64,000 nt of DNA, from positions 124,001 to 188,000 of the forward strand of contig JASBRU010000004.1 of the NCBI GenBank assembly GCA_030149285.1. Direction: 5' to 3'. This document shows, in pieces, positions 1 through 7,599 of the stretch. The translations under genes and the position numbers were made by a program. The stretch is from Flavobacteriales bacterium (GTDB lineage Bacteria; Bacteroidota; Bacteroidia; Flavobacteriales; JASBRU01). Numbering within the stretch: the stretch's first letter is position 1; the number at the start of each line of letters is the position of its first letter. The notes below the pieces were generated by a model. It was given only the letters and a program-made list of their open reading frames with translations, was not told the DNA's origin and did no database searches.

Positions 1-375
1 GCCTGCCTTACATGCATACTCCCATTCTGCTTCGGTTGGTAGCCGATAGCCATTTACTTCTTTATTAAATTTTACTACTTCAGATTCGTTATCAATTATA
101 TAACACTCTTTTAGCCCTGATTGTACAGAAAGCTGATTACAAAACACTACAGCCTCATGCCAAGTAACACTTTCAACAGGTCTTTTATCGCCCGTAAACG
201 CTGATGGGGTCTGCCCGGTCAACTCCTTATAAATATCTTGTGTAACAGGATACTTAGCTAAAAGAAATGGTGCTATTTCAACCTGCCACTCTTCTTTTAT
301 TCTATCGTCTCTCAATAAAACCTTTCCTTTTGGAATAGAAACCATCTCATCTTCATATGCCTTTATATCTGCCAT
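1..375 (-). CDS. Formylglycine-generating enzyme (SUMF1/FGE-sulfatase) family protein, C-terminus cut by window edge
   Basis: 125 codons are visible from the ATG at 373-375 to the left edge, with no stop, so the C-terminal half is outside the window. The visible part carries hallmarks of the FGE-sulfatase fold: an N-terminal MVSIPKG strand, the segment KYPVTQDIYKELTG, RPVESVTWHEAVVFCNQLS and the block YRLPTEAEWEYACKAG at the edge. Family members are formylglycine-generating enzymes for sulfatases, or relatives acting as cofactor-binding or non-catalytic C-type-lectin-like domains. The copper-binding cysteines of true FGE would lie in the missing part, so catalysis cannot be judged. There is no signal peptide, so it is probably cytoplasmic. 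It is divergent from the SRPBCC gene at 447. Confidence 0.85.
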   Translation of the reverse strand, partial: MADIKAYEDEMVSIPKGKVLLRDDRIKEEWQVEIAPFLLAKYPVTQDIYKELTGQTPSAFTGDKRPVESVTWHEAVVFCNQLSVQSGLKECYIIDNESEVVKFNKEVNGYRLPTEAEWEYACKAG

Positions 376-446
376 GCGTTATTGAGTTTAATTGGGCATA
401 AAAATAGCTTTTTGTACTTTTATAGAACTACTATTAACCCCAAATT

Positions 447-899
447 ATGGAAACCCAAACTACCACAAAAGATGGCTTTGCAATCCATCATGATTTTGTA
501 ATTAAAGCTCCTATAAAAAAAGTATTCGCAGCTATTTCAGAACCCAGTCATTTAATCAACTGGTGGCCACAAAAATGCTCAGGTACACCCAAGCTTGGTA
601 ATGAGTACAATTTTTATTTTACCGAAGAGTATGACTGGCTAGGTAAGGTTATTGCATGCGAGCAAGACAAAACCTTTCATATAAAAATGACCAAAGCAGA
701 TGATGACTGGAGCCCTACCTCTTTTGGTTTTGATTTAGAGGAAACCAAAAATGGTGTATTAGTGAAATTTAAGCATAAAAATTGGCCTGCATGTAATGCA
801 CATTTCAGATACTCATCTTTTTGTTGGGCTATACTATTAAATGGCTTAAGAAATTATGTTGAAAAAGGCATTATTATTCCTTTTGAAGAAAGAGAGTAA
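447..899 (+). CDS. SRPBCC / AHSA1-like domain protein
   Basis: A 150-residue protein made of a single START-like (SRPBCC) domain. The opening HHDFVIKAPIKKVFAAISEP is the typical first strand and helix, followed by INWWPQ, the AHSA1-type W-W segment. The C-terminal helix (residues about 125-145, FCWAILLNGLRNYVEKG) closes the hydrophobic cavity. Members bind small hydrophobic ligands or act like the Aha1 C-terminal domain; the ligand cannot be read from sequence. No signal peptide is present. It stands alone, divergent from the FGE-like gene and 85 bases before the OmpA-domain gene. Confidence 0.85.
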   Translation: METQTTTKDGFAIHHDFVIKAPIKKVFAAISEPSHLINWWPQKCSGTPKLGNEYNFYFTEEYDWLGKVIACEQDKTFHIKMTKADDDWSPTSFGFDLEETKNGVLVKFKHKNWPACNAHFRYSSFCWAILLNGLRNYVEKGIIIPFEERE

Positions 900-984
900 G
901 AAAATATTATATATTATTTTCTACGCTTTGAAAATATATATGAAAAAAAATCCGTTAGTAGTGTAGACCAATACCTCTACTACA

Positions 985-2559
985 ATGAAACTAACACTAA
1001 CCTCCCTAGCCCTGCTATTGGTATGCTCTATTACCATGGCACAAAATCAAAGCCAAACCCTTTTATTTGATTATGACGACTACAGCTTAAAAAGTAAACA
1101 TCAAAATCAATTACAAATTCTATTAGATAGTTTAGAAAAGTATGATGATTATTCAATAACCATTTCTGGACATACAGATGCAGATGGAAGTGATGAGTAC
1201 AACAAAACCTTATCGCAAAACCGCACAAATTCTGTAAAAGACTATTTTATCGAGCATAATATCCCTTCTGATAAAATAAGTACCGCATCACTAGGTGAAA
1301 AAAAGCCTGTTGCCAATAATAGCTCACTTAGTGGTAAGCAGCAAAACCGTAGAGTAGAAGTAACCATTAATTATATCCATAAAAAAGAAGTAGTAGACAT
1401 TTGGGAATTATACCAGCAGACGATAAACCCACCAAAAGAATATGTTATAAATAATACAAAAGACACTGTTCTGAGATGTGATAAGGGAACGTTGCTTTAC
1501 ATAAAAGCAAACTCATTTATTGATAATGGAACACCCATAAAAGACGAGCAAATTACGCTTCAAGTAAAAGAGGTTTACGATAAGTCTGATATGATATTAG
1601 AAAGTCTAACCACTACATCAAATGGTGCCTTATTAGAAACAGGTGGGATGGTTTACATAAATGCTTTTGGTAAAAATGAGAAACCAGCAGAAATTGCCCC
1701 CGATAAGAGTATAACCGTTTTTAAACCTACCGACAACATTATACAAAACACCTTGCTGTTCACCGGTGAGCGTGACCCACATAATGATGTTATGGATTGG
1801 ACCCCGACAAATTCAACTATGACAGATGCCTCCGCAATAGGCCTTGCTTACTGCAGTAGCGAAGCATTATATAAAAATGTAACCGGTCCCAGAGATAAAG
1901 GCAAAAGGAAAATTGATAATTGCCCATTTTTCTTTTGTAAGATAAATAGGTTCTTTGGAAGCCTTGCTAAGTCAAAAGAAGAAAGAGACAAAACTTCAAA
2001 TAGAAAAGCTAGGAAAAATGTAAGAACAAGGGGGTATGAAGATATAGGGTACGAATACGACTGTACAAAACGAGACTCAATACTTGATTTTTATGGTTTT
2101 GACGACTACCAAGATTTAATTGCTGAATTAAAAAGGGAAAAATTAAGGGGTATTGAAACAAACTATAATAACTCAGCAATCCGATTTGAGGATTTACAAT
2201 ACTATACTTTTAATGTAAATGGGTTTGGCTGGAACAATATTGATGCTTTTTTAAAAATGCCGGCAAGAGCCCTAACGGAAGTTAATGTAAATGTAAAGCC
2301 CCAAACTAATATAGATATTAGGCTAGTGTTTAAAAAAAGAAATATACTAGCATACGGCAGTAGTCATAATAATCAATATAGGTTTGAAAGTATGCCAAAG
2401 GGGGAAAGAGCCTATTTAGTGGCATTAAAATATGACGGTGACAGCCCGCTTGTTTCTATTGAAGAAATTAAAGTTGAAAAAGGCGCAACCTATAATGTGA
2501 ACTTTAAGAAACTTAGCCTAGATGAACTAAAACAAGAGCTGAAAAAAATCAACTCCTAA
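985..2559 (+). CDS. OmpA-domain envelope protein with long C-terminal Bacteroidota-type region
   Basis: 524 residues. A signal peptide occupies residues 1-20 (cleavage after ITMAQ). An OmpA-like peptidoglycan-binding domain spans about residues 24-130: it has SGHTDADGSDEYN with D65 and the LSQNR block with R80, the same 15-residue spacing as the diaminopimelate-binding Asp and Arg of OmpA, and ends with QNRRVEV. The remaining ~390 residues are not a porin barrel. Residues about 150-260 (IKANSFIDNG, LQVKEVYDKSDM, LLETGGMVYINAFG) resemble a beta-rich segment I have seen in other Bacteroidota envelope proteins, and the rest is unrecognised. It is probably periplasmic and anchored to peptidoglycan. 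Confidence 0.8.
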   Translation: MKLTLTSLALLLVCSITMAQNQSQTLLFDYDDYSLKSKHQNQLQILLDSLEKYDDYSITISGHTDADGSDEYNKTLSQNRTNSVKDYFIEHNIPSDKISTASLGEKKPVANNSSLSGKQQNRRVEVTINYIHKKEVVDIWELYQQTINPPKEYVINNTKDTVLRCDKGTLLYIKANSFIDNGTPIKDEQITLQVKEVYDKSDMILESLTTTSNGALLETGGMVYINAFGKNEKPAEIAPDKSITVFKPTDNIIQNTLLFTGERDPHNDVMDWTPTNSTMTDASAIGLAYCSSEALYKNVTGPRDKGKRKIDNCPFFFCKINRFFGSLAKSKEERDKTSNRKARKNVRTRGYEDIGYEYDCTKRDSILDFYGFDDYQDLIAELKREKLRGIETNYNNSAIRFEDLQYYTFNVNGFGWNNIDAFLKMPARALTEVNVNVKPQTNIDIRLVFKKRNILAYGSSHNNQYRFESMPKGERAYLVALKYDGDSPLVSIEEIKVEKGATYNVNFKKLSLDELKQELKKINS

Positions 2560-2596
2560 TATTTATACTTATTTTGGCTATACATTTATAAAAACT

Positions 2597-2899
2597 ATGG
2601 AAGCCAACTATACATTAATAAACAATACCGATGCCAAACAATATGAGTTTCATGTGGATGGATTTACCCCTAAGGTAGAATACATTATAGCGCAAGAGCG
2701 CATATTCTTAACCCACACAGAAATACCCAAAGAACTGGAAGGAAAAGGAATAGGTTCTGCCCTAGTAAAGGCTGTGTTAGAAGATATTGAGAAGCAAAAC
2801 CTCACGCTTGTACCCCTTTGCCCTTTTGTTGCATTAGTATTGAAAAGAAATCCTGAATGGAAACGTTTAGTAATGAAAGGCATTAATATTGGCGAGTAA
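2597..2899 (+). CDS. Small GNAT-fold N-acetyltransferase (PF14542 / YjdJ type)
   Basis: 100 residues, the usual size for this compact GNAT subgroup, which lacks the first strands of larger acetyltransferases. The acetyl-CoA pyrophosphate loop is ELEGKGIGSALVKA (residues 47-59), matching Q/E-x-x-G-x-G/A. It is followed by the typical LVPLCPFVALVLKRNPEW segment, in which the P-x-C-P-F-V and the Y/L-x-R/K-x-P-E-W end are family signatures. The substrate is unknown. It lies between two envelope genes, 12 bases before the next CDS. Confidence 0.88.
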   Translation: MEANYTLINNTDAKQYEFHVDGFTPKVEYIIAQERIFLTHTEIPKELEGKGIGSALVKAVLEDIEKQNLTLVPLCPFVALVLKRNPEWKRLVMKGINIGE

Positions 2900-2911
2900 A
2901 TTACCCCTATC

Positions 2912-4075
2912 ATGAAAACTATAAAAACACTCTTTTTACTTCTTTTTCCACTATCATTATTTGCACAAACTGCAGAACACCAAATTTCTTTTGCCCGAGA
3001 CCCTAAGCCCCTAGCATATTATGTAGAACAAGCTGAGCTTTGGTGGAAGGCCATTGAGCAAGATGATACATCAGAAGAAAATTGGTACAACTATTTTAGA
3101 GCCTGCCGAAATGCACATGGTACAGCCGACTGGCGTTCTGACTTTACCAAAGAATCTCCCTACTTAAAAACCGGAGAGGATATTATGGCTTTGATTGCCA
3201 AAAATATTCCAAACACGTTTACCTATTACTATATTTCTTATCTCAAAAATGGTATTGGAACTGCTAACAGTAGCGATATATTAAAGGCATACAAAATGAA
3301 CCCCAATTTTGAGGGCATCCATTCTAGTGTTATTTCTTATGCCGAAAGTAGCTTAGATAGAGACTTAAGAAAAAAGGTAAATAAAGAGTGGTACAACACA
3401 AACTATGTTTCTTACCAGCTCCTAAACTATGCTTACAATGTATTGATGTCTATAGACGATAATGCCATCTTATTTACCCAACACGATAATGATACTTACC
3501 CTGTATGGTTACTACAAGACGCAAAAAATATTAAGCCCGATGTAATGGTTATCAGCATTGATTTTTTGCTGCTTGAAAACTACCGAGAAACTATATTTAA
3601 AGCCTTAAACGTTCCGCCTTTAGATTTGGGTGAGGTAGATTTAGATGAGTATCACTTAAATTGGGAAAAAGTAGTGTCTCATATCATTACAAACTACAAA
3701 GGAGAGAAACCAATACATGTGGGGATGACTCTTTTTAATCACCTTTACGAAGATTTTGAAGACCAACTTTTTGTTTGTGGCTTAACGCTTCAGTACTCTT
3801 CTACCCCCTTAGAACTTGGCAAACTAAATAGATACCTGTACGAAGATGTTTTTTTGTTAGACTATATAAGGCATAACTACACTGTAGATCCTAATCAGTT
3901 AAACATCAACTACCAAAACATCAACTATGTTTCTATCCTAAAAAGAGTATATAATCAATACCAAGAAGAAGGAAAAACAACTGAGGCTGAGCAAGCAAAA
4001 AACTTAGCCATTTACATTGCCAAGCAAATAAATAACCCTGCATTTTCGGAGCAAGTACTAGCAGAATTTAAGTGA
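2912..4075 (+). CDS. Secreted protein with a DUF2723 C-terminal-like domain
   Basis: 387 residues, with a signal peptide at 1-19 (cleavage after SLFAQ). The middle is helical, with W/Y-rich segments such as AELWWKAIEQ and ENWYNYFRACRNA (residues 41-66). Residues about 170-205 (NAILFTQHDNDTYPVWLLQ, then DVMVISIDFLLLENYR) look like the soluble C-terminal part of DUF2723 membrane proteins, whose consensus I recall as a-ILFT-GDNDT(F/Y)P-LWYLQ with DVRVVN-SLL. No membrane segments other than the signal peptide are visible, so this would be the periplasmic domain without its glycosyltransferase-like membrane part. The C-terminal QYQEEGKTTEAEQAKNLA suggests a TPR-like end. The small membrane protein gene follows after 1 base. 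Confidence 0.65.
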   Translation: MKTIKTLFLLLFPLSLFAQTAEHQISFARDPKPLAYYVEQAELWWKAIEQDDTSEENWYNYFRACRNAHGTADWRSDFTKESPYLKTGEDIMALIAKNIPNTFTYYYISYLKNGIGTANSSDILKAYKMNPNFEGIHSSVISYAESSLDRDLRKKVNKEWYNTNYVSYQLLNYAYNVLMSIDDNAILFTQHDNDTYPVWLLQDAKNIKPDVMVISIDFLLLENYRETIFKALNVPPLDLGEVDLDEYHLNWEKVVSHIITNYKGEKPIHVGMTLFNHLYEDFEDQLFVCGLTLQYSSTPLELGKLNRYLYEDVFLLDYIRHNYTVDPNQLNINYQNINYVSILKRVYNQYQEEGKTTEAEQAKNLAIYIAKQINNPAFSEQVLAEFK

Positions 4076-4076
4076 T

Positions 4077-4271
4077 ATGGATACTTTGGGACAAATATTA
4101 TGGTACTTACTATTTGCTAGCCCTATTATTGCCATACCCATTGCATTAAAGTTGAGTAAAAAAGTAAAAGTCCGTATTCTGTTATGGTTAAGCATTTCAT
4201 TGGTATTAGCAACACTTTGTTACTTTTTAAGCATCTCTATTTTATTCAGAGGCGGAATGGGGCCAACATAA
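4077..4271 (+). CDS. Small membrane protein, two predicted TM helices
   Basis: 64 residues, unrecognised. Two hydrophobic segments (about residues 5-24 and 33-54) are separated by the basic loop KLSKKVKVR, which predicts a cytoplasmic loop with both ends outside. It starts 1 base after the stop of the preceding secreted protein and ends 9 bases before the acetyltransferase gene, so it is probably cotranscribed with both. No function can be assigned. Confidence 0.6.
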   Translation: MDTLGQILWYLLFASPIIAIPIALKLSKKVKVRILLWLSISLVLATLCYFLSISILFRGGMGPT

Positions 4272-4280
4272 ACTTTAACA

Positions 4281-4721
4281 ATGCAAATTGAAAAACTAAA
4301 TACCAATAACCTCAACGCTTTAGTAGAGCTTTACCTAAAGCTCTTCCCCAATTGTAATTATACCGAAGAACAAGCATACTTTACAAAAGCCCTGAGTACT
4401 GATAAAGAAACCTGCTTTCTGTTAAAGAAAGAGGATAACTATATTGCCTTTATACACCTCAACCTACGTACAGATTATGTTGAAGGCACCAGTACCTCAC
4501 CTGTTGCATACCTAGAAGCCATTTACGTAGAACCCGACTACCAAAAAACAGGCATTGGTAAACTATTGGTAGAGCAAGGCAGGCAATGGGCAAAAACGAT
4601 GGGCTGCACAGAGTATGCCTCTGATGTAGAGCTGACCAATGAAAACAGCATTGGCTTTCATAAAAACATGGGTTTTACCGAAGTAAATAGGGTAGCTTGT
4701 TTTATGAAGAAGATAAAATAA
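4281..4721 (+). CDS. GNAT acetyltransferase resembling aminoglycoside 6'-N-acetyltransferase, AAC(6')
   Basis: 146 residues, the normal length for chromosomal AAC(6')-I enzymes. It contains VAYLEAIYVEPDYQKTGIGK, which joins the substrate-side LE-I-V-P motif to the acetyl-CoA loop Q-x-x-G-I-G. CTEYASDVELTNENS with GFHKNMGFTEVNRVACF follows, closely matching the C-terminal pattern of AAC(6') proteins (C-x-E-x-A-S-D-x-E-x-x-N-x-x-S...H...GF-E-x-x-R-V-x-x-F). By family these acetylate the 6'-amino group of aminoglycosides such as tobramycin or amikacin. Whether this one confers resistance or acts on a metabolite is unknown. Nothing nearby marks a resistance island. Confidence 0.75.
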   Translation: MQIEKLNTNNLNALVELYLKLFPNCNYTEEQAYFTKALSTDKETCFLLKKEDNYIAFIHLNLRTDYVEGTSTSPVAYLEAIYVEPDYQKTGIGKLLVEQGRQWAKTMGCTEYASDVELTNENSIGFHKNMGFTEVNRVACFMKKIK

Positions 4722-4760
4722 AATTTACATAAAACTGACATTAATTAAACCCATATAATA

Positions 4761-5813
4761 ATGTATAATACTCCAAACATATTTAACTACGCCACTAGTG
4801 AATTAAGTCAAGATGCTTTCTTAGCATGGCTTATAGAATGGTCAGACCCTAAATACAAAATAGAAAATGAAAAATTACATAGTTTAGGGAAAGCGTTTTT
4901 AGAGTCCCTTATAGCTATTGAAGAAAGAAAATTAAGTGATGATTATAAGGGTTTGAAAATTCGAAGGCAATATCATAAAATAGATGTTTTTGTAACATTT
5001 GAATCGGATGGTGAGAAAATAGCTCTTATTATAGAAGATAAAGTGGGATCTTCTAATCATAGTAATCAACTAGATAGATATTTAAAAAAAATAAAATCTA
5101 AAGATTATGATAAAGTAATTCCTATTTATTTTAAAACCGAGTTTCAGCATAGTTTTAAAGAGATAATAGGTAAGGGTTACTCCCCATATACAATTAAAGA
5201 CTTTTTAAAAGTCTTGAAAAAAGGAATAGAGCAAGGGATTGATAATGCTATTCTCATTAATTACTATCAATATATAATGAAAAAAGAAGAAAAATATGAT
5301 CGTAATAAATCTTCATTTGAGAATTATAAAGAGTTTCCCGTTAACGAATGGAATTGGTGGGCTTGTACAGGTTTTTTTAATGACAACCAAGAGTTATTTA
5401 ATGCAAAATGGGAATCGGTACCAAATACCCGCGAACCATTATTAGCGTTCCCGTTTGGTTTTATACCCCTATCAATTATTGATGTTGATACTAATGAAAC
5501 TATAACTATTGAACCTTATTTAGATATAAAATATTCCGACAGTAAAAAAATTACTATTGATTTTAGGTTATGGTTAAAGGGTCATCAACAACAAAATAAT
5601 AGAAACAAAAACCACATTTACGACAAGCTGTATCCATACTTACAAAATAACCATATAAAACATAAAAAAACTCGGTTTAAAAAAGCTAAACAATCTCTTT
5701 TACTTGCGCAAATAGTAGATTTTAATGATGATTTATATCACAACCAGCTAATTGATTTATTGGATAAATATAAATCTGTCTTACATAGTTTCGTAAAAAA
5801 TTATCCTAATTAA
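4761..5813 (+). CDS. PD-(D/E)XK nuclease superfamily protein (PDDEXK_4, PF14281-like)
   Basis: 350 residues. The nuclease core is near the N-terminus: HKIDVFVTF with D75, then ALIIEDKVGSS with E92-x-K94, giving the D...E-x-K metal-binding signature, followed by the helix HSNQLDRYLKK whose Gln is typical. The opening NIFNYATSELSQDAFLAWLI is the characteristic start of PF14281 proteins. Such proteins occur singly or in defence islands, and the target is unknown. No methyltransferase or partner gene is adjacent, so a classical restriction-modification system is not supported. The gene appears more AT-rich and lysine/asparagine-rich than its neighbours, possibly indicating recent acquisition. Confidence 0.8.
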   Translation: MYNTPNIFNYATSELSQDAFLAWLIEWSDPKYKIENEKLHSLGKAFLESLIAIEERKLSDDYKGLKIRRQYHKIDVFVTFESDGEKIALIIEDKVGSSNHSNQLDRYLKKIKSKDYDKVIPIYFKTEFQHSFKEIIGKGYSPYTIKDFLKVLKKGIEQGIDNAILINYYQYIMKKEEKYDRNKSSFENYKEFPVNEWNWWACTGFFNDNQELFNAKWESVPNTREPLLAFPFGFIPLSIIDVDTNETITIEPYLDIKYSDSKKITIDFRLWLKGHQQQNNRNKNHIYDKLYPYLQNNHIKHKKTRFKKAKQSLLLAQIVDFNDDLYHNQLIDLLDKYKSVLHSFVKNYPN

Positions 5814-5888
5814 GTCTTTATCAATATGGTTCCAAATACTATGTTTTTAAAAAACCCTTTTTCGCTATTTAAAATCAATCTAAATAAT

Positions 5889-5896
5889 TATCTTTG
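5889..5896 (+). promoter_or_regulatory. Bacteroidota -7 element, TATCTTTG, upstream of the IsdG-like gene
   Basis: TATCTTTG matches the Bacteroidota -7 consensus TAnnTTTG exactly and lies 30 bases before the ATG at 5926. No clear TTG is found 19 bases upstream, so only the -7 half is supported. Confidence 0.45.
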
Positions 5897-5925
5897 GCAA
5901 AAATTTTACTTAAACATTATATACT

Positions 5926-6258
5926 ATGAGCTTAGGTTTTGCCGCAGTAAACTATATTACTTGTAAAGAAGATTATAAAGAGCGTTTTGAAGAATTATTT
6001 ACTTCTCGTAAAGGTGCTATTGATAAAATGCCGGGGTTTAGAAACATGCATGTGTTGAAACCACAAACAGATGACAACAGCACTTACCTTATTGTAAGCT
6101 ACTGGGATGATGAAAGTAACTTTAAAGAGTGGACTCAGTCTGAGGCATTTATTGAAGGTCACAAAAGAGGTTTCGAGGATATTACCAAAGCGCGTGAGCA
6201 AGGTATTGAGCCTCCAATGACATCAGATTTTAAAACATACGCTATACTTACCAACTAA
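5926..6258 (+). CDS. IsdG/HmoA-type heme-degrading or antibiotic-biosynthesis monooxygenase
   Basis: 110 residues forming one ferredoxin-like ABM domain. N9, W69 (FKEWTQSEAF) and H79 (EGHKR) have exactly the mutual spacing of the catalytic Asn7-Trp67-His77 triad of Staphylococcus IsdG. The KMPGFRNMHVLKP segment is typical of the Hmo/Isd group. The inferred role is oxidative opening of heme to release iron; an alternative is a generic cofactor-free ABM protein. It is cytoplasmic, with no signal. It has its own -7 element and is followed after 2 bases by a 38-residue membrane peptide. Confidence 0.8.
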   Translation: MSLGFAAVNYITCKEDYKERFEELFTSRKGAIDKMPGFRNMHVLKPQTDDNSTYLIVSYWDDESNFKEWTQSEAFIEGHKRGFEDITKAREQGIEPPMTSDFKTYAILTN

Positions 6259-6260
6259 TT

Positions 6261-6377
6261 ATGAGCCGTTTTAAAGGCTACATAAAAAAAGTTGGAATAA
6301 TAGGCTTTCTATTCTTTTTGGTAAAAGGTCTTATATGGCTTGGCATCTTCTTTTGGGGTGCCAAAGCCATTAGTTAA
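6261..6377 (+). CDS. 38-residue single-TM peptide
   Basis: Short ORF starting 2 bases after the stop of the IsdG-like gene. It reads MSRFKGYIKKVGIIGFLFFL at the N-terminus, then VKGLIWLGIFFWGAKAIS, giving a basic N-terminus and one or two closely spaced hydrophobic stretches (residues 11-33). Position and amphipathic design suggest a real small membrane protein cotranslated with the monooxygenase, possibly anchoring or assisting it. It ends 7 bases before the convergent corA stop, so it fills the whole gap. I do not recognise it. Confidence 0.5.
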   Translation: MSRFKGYIKKVGIIGFLFFLVKGLIWLGIFFWGAKAIS

Positions 6378-6384
6378 TAGGCTC

Positions 6385-7449
6385 TTATAACCACCCCTTG
6401 CGCTTAAAGTAGCGTAGCATTATGAGTGCTACTATAATAAGCACTACCCAAAAAATAAGGTAGCTGTACTTGTAATGCAGTTCGGGTAAAAAGTCAAAAT
6501 TGGTTCCGTAAATACCTGCCACAAAGGTTAGCGGAATAAAAACAGCAGAAAAGATAGTGAGTACTTTCATTATCTCATTCATCTTATTACTCAGGTTTGA
6601 GTGATGAATCATCAACTGATCAGATAACATTTCTCTATACGTTTCTACCTCTTCATTTACTTGCACTGTAGAGTCTTGTAAATCTTTTATAAATTCTTGG
6701 GTTCGTTTGCTTATTAGCTTATTTTCTAATTTAGAAAATTGCAGCACTGCTTCTCTTGCAGGTCTAATGTTCTTTCGTAAAAAGTTAAGTTCCCTTTTAT
6801 AGGTTTTAATCTTATCTAACAGCTTAGGGTTATCCGGTATTAGCACGGCAGCCTCTAAATCCTCTATTTTTTCTCCCAGTAAGCCTACTATATACATATA
6901 GTTATCTATAACGGTATCCATTAAAGCATAGGCCAAATAATCGGGTCCGGCATTTCTAATTCTACCTCTTTGCTTTCGCAGTCGCTCTCTTACCGAGTCA
7001 AAAACATCACCCCCTTGCTCCTGAAAAGTGATGAGCATATTGGGCATAATCACCATACTTAACTGCTCACTAATAAGGTTGTTATTTTGGTCTAAGTGAA
7101 GCATTTTTAAAGTAGAAAAGATACAGTTATCAAACTCTTCTATTTTAGGTCGTTCATCTACGTTAAATATATCTTCCATCATCAACGGATGAAAGTCAAA
7201 CAAGCCTGTAAGTTTGCCAATAGTCTCTACATCATGTAAGCCCGTAATATTTACCCATGTGCAAGTGCTAGAAGTCTCGTACTGCTTAATTTGCTCTATA
7301 TCTTGGGTGTCTACTTCTGTAAAGTTATCACTGTTATAATCTATAATAGCAATATGAACTTTTTCTTGTTTTTTTACCCCTGTATAAAGCAATGTACCAG
7401 GCATAGAGCCTATTTGGTCTTTTTGCTTACGTAAATATCTCCTTGTCAT
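6385..7449 (-). CDS. corA: CorA-family divalent metal (Mg2+/Co2+) transporter
   Basis: 354 residues, usual CorA length. The N-terminal cytoplasmic funnel (about 1-290) includes HPLMMEDIFNVDERPKIEEF, the classic CorA H-P-L-x-x-E-D segment. The long stalk helix runs to about residue 290, followed by TM1 (IFSAVFIPLTFVAGIYGTNF) and TM2 (YLIFWVVLIIVALIMLRYF). The pore signature is Y-GTN-F (residues 315-317) rather than the canonical GMN, and the periplasmic loop is FDFLPEL. The protein ends in a basic tail, KRKGWL. It forms pentameric inner-membrane channels by family knowledge. It is a single gene divergent from ricT. Confidence 0.9.
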   Translation of the reverse strand: MTRRYLRKQKDQIGSMPGTLLYTGVKKQEKVHIAIIDYNSDNFTEVDTQDIEQIKQYETSSTCTWVNITGLHDVETIGKLTGLFDFHPLMMEDIFNVDERPKIEEFDNCIFSTLKMLHLDQNNNLISEQLSMVIMPNMLITFQEQGGDVFDSVRERLRKQRGRIRNAGPDYLAYALMDTVIDNYMYIVGLLGEKIEDLEAAVLIPDNPKLLDKIKTYKRELNFLRKNIRPAREAVLQFSKLENKLISKRTQEFIKDLQDSTVQVNEEVETYREMLSDQLMIHHSNLSNKMNEIMKVLTIFSAVFIPLTFVAGIYGTNFDFLPELHYKYSYLIFWVVLIIVALIMLRYFKRKGWL

Positions 7450-7525
7450 AAACCTAGTTTGCTATAAAGATAAAACCAATCCTCTAACAATTTATAAAAA
7501 ATTCTCATTCATGCCCTCAAACCGC

Positions 7526-7533
7526 TATCTTTG
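7526..7533 (+). promoter_or_regulatory. -7 element TATCTTTG for the ricT-gldH-PBP1A run
   Basis: Exact match to TAnnTTTG, 67 bases before the ricT ATG. It is embedded in TATCTTTGCGCAAA, which recurs identically upstream of lysS (21789-21802). No matching TTG -33 box is seen. Confidence 0.45.
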
Positions 7534-7599
7534 CGCAAAGCAAAAAAGATAGTATCTTTAAGCTTTTAAGATACTAAACGAACAGAGAGAGATTAGATT

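Noticed and set aside
4761..5813. Restriction-modification system
   Set aside because: No methyltransferase or specificity gene within several kilobases; only a nuclease fold is supported.
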